NCBI GenBank assembly: GCA_900555955.1
Contig: USNA01000019.1
Coordinates: 1 to 9,969, forward strand
Source of the DNA: an uncultured Collinsella sp.
Lineage (GTDB): Bacteria > Actinomycetota > Coriobacteriia > Coriobacteriales > Coriobacteriaceae
Length of the DNA stretch: 9,969 bases
Direction of reading: 5' to 3'
Shown here: positions 6,229 through 9,969 of the stretch, in pieces
Layout: each line of letters begins with the position of its first letter
Position numbering within the stretch: position 1 is the stretch's first letter
The notes under the pieces: model-generated
Database searches by the model: none
What the model was told of the DNA's origin: nothing
The model's input: only the letters and a program-made list of their open reading frames with translations
Made by a program: the position numbers and the translations under genes

Positions 6229-9108
6229 ATGTCTGATTCTTCTATCGTTATCCGTGGTGCGCGCGAACACAACCTGCGCAATATCGATGTTTCCATCCCG
6301 CGCGACGAGCTCGTGGTCATTACCGGTCTTTCGGGCTCGGGCAAGAGCTCGCTGGCGCTTGACACGATCTATGCCGAGGGTCAGCGTCGCTACGTGGAGA
6401 GCCTGTCGAGTTATGCGCGCCAGTTTTTAGGCCAGATGGACAAGCCCGATCTAGACTCGATCGACGGCCTGTCGCCGGCTGTGTCGATCGATCAGAAAAC
6501 GACGTCCAAAAACCCACGCTCGACGGTGGGCACCGTAACCGAGATTTACGACTATCTGCGTCTGCTGTTTGCTCGCGTGGGCACGCCGCACTGTCCCGAG
6601 TGCGGTCGCGTTATCGAGCGCCAGACCACCGACCAGGTCGCCGATAAGGTCCTGGCAGCGGGAGAGGGTCGTCGTGCGTTTGTGCTGGCACCGGTGGTGC
6701 GCGGGCGCAAAGGCGAGTACGCAAAATTGTTCGAGGATCTTCGGGCTGAGGGCTTTAGCCGCGTGCGTGTCGACGGCGAAGTACGCTCGCTCGACGACCC
6801 CATCGATCTGGACAAAAAGTTCAAGCACGATATCGAGGTCGTAGTCGACCGCATCGTGATTCGGGAAAACTCTCTGGGCCGTATCGCCGAGTCGGTTGAA
6901 CAGGCGACTGCCTTGGCACACGGCAATGTGAACGTGTACATGCTGCCCGATCGCGATGCTCCCGAGGGAACCGAGGGCGAGCTGCTGGAGTATTCGTTGG
7001 CTCTGGCGTGCCCGGAGCACGGGCATTCCATCGATGACCTGCAGCCGCGCGATTTCTCGTTCAACGCGCCCTATGGTGCATGTCCCGAGTGCGATGGCCT
7101 GGGCTTTAAAAAGACAGTCGATGCCGAGGCACTGATTGAAGATCCCTCAAAGTCGATTGCCGACGGAGTCTTTGGCAGCCTGTTCGGCAACTCCAACTAT
7201 TATCCGCAGATTTTTGCTGCGGTCTGCAAACACTTTAAGGTGAGTGCCGATACGCCATGGGAGGACCTGCCCCCGCGGGTGCGTCGTGCGTTTTTGGATG
7301 GCATGGGCGACACGAAGATTTCGGTCGACTATCAAAAGCTCGACGGTCGTCGCAGCCAGTGGGACACCAAGTTTTCGGGCGTGCGCAATATCCTGTACGA
7401 GCGCTATACCGAGACGACCAACGAGAACACTAAGGCGCGCCTGGAGAAGTACATTCGCGAGGAGCCGTGTTCGAGCTGCCATGGTGCTCGCCTGCGCCCC
7501 GAGATGCTCGCCGTCACCGTGGGCGGCAAGTCCATTTATGAGGTTTGCTGCCTGTCGTGCCGCGAGTCGCTCGAGTTTTTTGAGGACCTTGAGCTCACAG
7601 AGCGTCAACAATTCATCGGCGGTCGTATCGTCAAGGAAATCCTGGAACGCTTGCGTTTTCTGGTTGATGTCGGCCTTGATTATCTGACGCTCGATCGTGC
7701 TTCGGCGACGCTTTCCGGCGGTGAGGCGCAGCGCATTCGCCTGGCTACGCAGATCGGTGCGGGCCTCATGGGCGTTCTCTATATTCTGGACGAGCCTTCG
7801 ATTGGTCTTCACCAGCGCGACAACGAGCGGCTGATTAAGACACTCGAGCGCCTGCGCGATATCGGCAACACCGTTATCGTCGTTGAACACGATGAGGACA
7901 CGATTCGCGCTGCCGACTATGTGATCGATATGGGGCCAGGCGCGGGCGTCAACGGCGGGCAAGTGGTCGCCGCGGGAACGCCCGCTGACATCATGGCGTG
8001 CCCCGAATCAATGACGGGTGCCTATCTGACCGGCAAGCGAATGATTCGAGTTCCCAATGAACGCCGCAACCCCGGACGTGGCTGTCTTAAGATTACGGGA
8101 GCATGTGCCAACAACCTCAAAAACGTTACCGCCAAGATTGAGTTTGGCACGCTTACCGTCGTAACCGGCGTATCGGGATCGGGAAAGAGTTCCTTGGTCA
8201 CCGATACGATTGCGCCTGCCCTCACCAACGCTATCCATCGCTCTACGCGCCCCGTGGGCCCGTTCAAAAAAATCGACGGTATCGAGTGCATCGATAAGGT
8301 GATCGACATTGACCAGTCGCCGATCGGTCGCACGCCGCGTTCGAACCCTGCGACCTATATTGGCCTGTGGGATGATCTGCGCGCGCTGTTTGCGAGCACG
8401 CCGGAGTCGAAGGCGCGTGGCTACTCGCCGGGACGCTTCTCCTTTAATGTGAGCGGCGGACGCTGCGAGGCGTGCAAGGGCGACGGCCAGATCAAGATTG
8501 AGATGCACTTTCTTCCCGATATTTATGTTCCCTGCGAGGCTTGTGGCGGCAAGCGCTATAACCGCGAGACGCTCGAGGTTACCTATCGTGGCAAGACTAT
8601 CTCGGACGTACTTGACATGAGCGTGGCCGAGGCACTGGCTTTCTTTGGGAATATTCCGCAGATCAAGCGAAAGCTTCAAACCCTGTATGACGTCGGCCTA
8701 GGTTATGTGAGCTTGGGCCAGCCCGCCACGACGCTCTCGGGTGGTGAGGCGCAGCGCGTAAAGCTCGCCAAGGAGCTTCATCGCCGTCAGACGGGTAAGA
8801 CGTTCTATATTTTGGACGAGCCTACGACCGGTCTTCATTTTGAGGACGTTCGCCAGTTACTTGATGTGTTGCAACGTCTAGTCGATGCGGGCAATACGGT
8901 GTTGGTGATCGAGCACAACCTCGATGTCATCAAGGTCGCCGACCGTCTGATCGATATGGGTCCCGAGGGTGGCAACGGTGGCGGAACCGTCGTGGTCTCA
9001 GGCACGCCGGAGCAAGTCGCGGCATGTTCGCAGAGCTACACGGGCAAGTTCTTGGCGCCGTTGCTCAAGCGTGACCGTGAGCGTCAGGCGCAGCTCGACG
9101 CACAGTAA
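6229..9108 (+). CDS. uvrA: UvrA, excinuclease ABC subunit A
   Basis: This 959-residue protein is full length for UvrA, the dimeric ATPase that detects DNA lesions with UvrB in nucleotide excision repair. Both ABC modules are intact. The first has Walker A GLSGSGKS (33-40), signature [10 protein letters not shown] (495-504) and Walker B ILDEP (519-523). The second has GVSGSGKS (647-654), LSGGEAQRV (836-844) and ILDEP (861-865). Zinc-binding cysteines are visible as C122/C125 with C261, as C285/C288 with C414/C417, and as the C-terminal module C746/C749 with C769/C772. The interdomain stretch [15 protein letters not shown] and the UvrB-contact region near 120-250 look normal. It diverges from the LTA-synthase-like gene, has a candidate LexA box upstream, and is closed by a hairpin terminator, so it is probably monocistronic. 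Confidence 0.98.
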   Translation: MSDSSIVIRGAREHNLRNIDVSIPRDELVVITGLSGSGKSSLALDTIYAEGQRRYVESLSSYARQFLGQMDKPDLDSIDGLSPAVSIDQKTTSKNPRSTVGTVTEIYDYLRLLFARVGTPHCPECGRVIERQTTDQVADKVLAAGEGRRAFVLAPVVRGRKGEYAKLFEDLRAEGFSRVRVDGEVRSLDDPIDLDKKFKHDIEVVVDRIVIRENSLGRIAESVEQATALAHGNVNVYMLPDRDAPEGTEGELLEYSLALACPEHGHSIDDLQPRDFSFNAPYGACPECDGLGFKKTVDAEALIEDPSKSIADGVFGSLFGNSNYYPQIFAAVCKHFKVSADTPWEDLPPRVRRAFLDGMGDTKISVDYQKLDGRRSQWDTKFSGVRNILYERYTETTNENTKARLEKYIREEPCSSCHGARLRPEMLAVTVGGKSIYEVCCLSCRESLEFFEDLELTERQQFIGGRIVKEILERLRFLVDVGLDYLTLDRASATLSGGEAQRIRLATQIGAGLMGVLYILDEPSIGLHQRDNERLIKTLERLRDIGNTVIVVEHDEDTIRAADYVIDMGPGAGVNGGQVVAAGTPADIMACPESMTGAYLTGKRMIRVPNERRNPGRGCLKITGACANNLKNVTAKIEFGTLTVVTGVSGSGKSSLVTDTIAPALTNAIHRSTRPVGPFKKIDGIECIDKVIDIDQSPIGRTPRSNPATYIGLWDDLRALFASTPESKARGYSPGRFSFNVSGGRCEACKGDGQIKIEMHFLPDIYVPCEACGGKRYNRETLEVTYRGKTISDVLDMSVAEALAFFGNIPQIKRKLQTLYDVGLGYVSLGQPATTLSGGEAQRVKLAKELHRRQTGKTFYILDEPTTGLHFEDVRQLLDVLQRLVDAGNTVLVIEHNLDVIKVADRLIDMGPEGGNGGGTVVVSGTPEQVAACSQSYTGKFLAPLLKRDRERQAQLDAQ

Positions 9109-9128
9109 AGAGACGTTGTAGTACCGAC

Positions 9129-9159
9129 GCGCCACCGATTCCTTCTGATTCGGTGGCGC
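9129..9159 (+). terminator. Rho-independent terminator after uvrA
   Basis: A perfect 10-bp stem, GCGCCACCGA paired with TCGGTGGCGC, encloses an 11-base loop and is followed by TTCTGTGTGT. It begins 20 bases after the uvrA stop. The T-tract is imperfect, but stem strength and position fit termination of uvrA. Confidence 0.75.
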
Positions 9160-9198
9160 TTCTGTGTGTCGAGATGGCATATGCGGCGGAATTGGCCC

Positions 9199-9204
9199 TA
9201 TACT
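9199..9204 (+). promoter_or_regulatory. Candidate -10 box for the ybaK-type gene
   Basis: TATACT lies 37 bases before the ATG at 9242, just past the uvrA terminator, so a promoter is expected here. The -10 matches at five of six positions; no clear -35 is seen 16-18 bases upstream. Confidence 0.4.
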
Positions 9205-9241
9205 TAATCCTTGCGTCGCTCTGTGAGGGAAAGGATGTGCC

Positions 9242-9742
9242 ATGGCAAAGGCTGTTAAGACGTCAAAAACCAATGCGATGCGCGAGCTGGAAAGCGCCGG
9301 CATCTCCTATGTTCTCCATACGTACGAAGACGATGGCGACGAATCGTCGGGCCTTGGCGTTGCGATTTCCGAACAGCTTGGCGAGGAGCCCGGTCAGGGA
9401 TTTAAGACCCTGGTCTGCACGACGCCGTCCAACGACCATGTCGTGTGCTGCATTCCCGTTGCCGACGAGCTCGACCTCAAGGCCGCCGCGCGCGCCGCAG
9501 GCGAAAAGTCGCTGACCATGATGCATGTCAAAGATTTGCTTGCCGCGACGGGGTATGTCCGCGGCGGTTGCAGCCCGGTCGGTATGAAAAAGCGCTTCCG
9601 GACGCTGATCGATGAGACATGCGTCCTTTGGGATACCATTTTTATCTCGGGTGGCAAGCGCGGCTATCAGCTTGAGCTTGCTCCCGATGACTTAGTTGCA
9701 TTTTGCGGGGCGACGGTTGCCCCGATCACGAGAGAGGACTGA
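9242..9742 (+). CDS. ybaK: YbaK/EbsC-type Cys-tRNA(Pro) deacylase
   Basis: This 166-residue cytosolic protein is the normal size for the YbaK branch of the aminoacyl-tRNA editing superfamily, which hydrolyses Cys-tRNA(Pro) made in error by prolyl-tRNA synthetase. Recognisable features are the N-terminal KTNAMRELESAGI, the GFKTLVC strand (about 53-59), the VKDLLAATGYVRGGCSPVGMKK core (about 96-117) with its conserved lysine and GGCSP loop, and the late FISGGKRGYQLELAPDDL. The start follows AAGGA (9231-9235) at six bases. The gene is separated from uvrA by a terminator, and its stop is only three bases before the next ATG, so it probably leads an operon with that gene. Homologues with broader or different misacylated-tRNA specificity exist, so the exact substrate is an inference. 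Confidence 0.93.
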   Translation: MAKAVKTSKTNAMRELESAGISYVLHTYEDDGDESSGLGVAISEQLGEEPGQGFKTLVCTTPSNDHVVCCIPVADELDLKAAARAAGEKSLTMMHVKDLLAATGYVRGGCSPVGMKKRFRTLIDETCVLWDTIFISGGKRGYQLELAPDDLVAFCGATVAPITRED

Positions 9743-9745
9743 GCG

Positions 9746-9969
9746 ATGCCGCAGGAAGAATCAAAGCGCGGAGCTCACTTTGCAAAAGGGTCGGCTCCTC
9801 AGACGCCCGCGCCCGAGGCCGCTTCGTTCGATAACGAGATTCGAAACGCCTGGTCCGCTGCCGCTGACCCGGGCGAGACGGCCGTATACTTGCGTGCCGC
9901 CGGTGCCGGCACGGCGCTTCCCCGTACGGTTCTTTCTTCGGCTCGTCCCGATGAGACGGCTGTCTTTTT
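9746..9969 (+). CDS. Unrecognised protein, N-terminal 74 codons (truncated by window end)
   Basis: An open frame starts at ATG 9746, three bases after the ybaK-type stop, with GAGAGG (9732-9737) upstream inside that gene's last codons. It remains open to the end. The visible part begins MPQEESKRGAHFAKGSAPQ and is rich in Ala, Pro, Ser and charged residues, with no signal peptide or membrane segment. Two short similar patches, DPGETAVYLRAAG and RPDETAVF, are about 25 residues apart. This looks like a flexible N-terminal region leading into a domain beyond the window. I do not recognise the family. The tight spacing suggests co-transcription and coupled translation with the deacylase. Confidence 0.7.
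   Translation, partial: MPQEESKRGAHFAKGSAPQTPAPEAASFDNEIRNAWSAAADPGETAVYLRAAGAGTALPRTVLSSARPDETAVF

Noticed and set aside
7147..8679. Minus-strand open frames inside uvrA (7147-7962 and 8008-8679)
   Set aside because: They are antisense to fully conserved uvrA sequence and have no domain signals.
1..9969. Mobile elements, CRISPR, tRNA/rRNA genes or a defence system
   Set aside because: No transposase, integrase, phased repeats or RNA-gene signatures were seen on either strand; every sizeable interval is filled by conserved housekeeping genes.

Overview
The window looks like chromosomal DNA from a high-GC Gram-positive anaerobe. The protein set and style (an LTA-synthase-like protein, a Mrp/NBP35 ATPase, paired HI0933/COG2509 flavoproteins, a GC-rich genome with AGGAGG-type ribosome binding sites) resemble Coriobacteriia such as Collinsella. 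That assignment is by recognition, not by database search. The region is essentially housekeeping. I saw no mobile element, CRISPR array, rRNA or tRNA, and no obvious novel multi-gene system.

Layout: a divergent intergenic region at about 6036-6228 splits the window. Leftward on the minus strand run a membrane-anchored LTA-synthase/sulfatase-family protein (6035-3882), a Mrp-type P-loop ATPase (3736-2906), a HI0933/BaiN-family flavoprotein whose reading frame is broken at its FAD-binding loop (2905-1657), and a COG2509-type FAD-dependent dehydrogenase (1576 to beyond base 1). The mrp stop codon and the flavoprotein GTG start abut, so these two look translationally coupled. Rightward on the plus strand run uvrA (6229-9108), a terminator hairpin, a YbaK-type Cys-tRNA(Pro) deacylase (9242-9742), and the start of an unrecognised protein (9746 to beyond the window end).

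How they fit together: uvrA is the DNA-damage-recognition subunit of nucleotide excision repair and has a near-consensus Gram-positive LexA (SOS) box upstream. YbaK is a translation-fidelity factor. The Mrp ATPase and the two flavoproteins form a plausible Fe-S/flavin redox group, but their shared substrate is unknown. The LTA-synthase-like protein is an envelope enzyme that probably transfers phosphoglycerol-type groups.

The observation most worth checking is the broken flavoprotein gene. The sequence jumps from the beta-strand DVLVIG straight to AAITAAR, which removes the whole glycine-rich dinucleotide loop and shifts the frame. It is either a real inactivating deletion or an assembly collapse in a GC-repetitive stretch.
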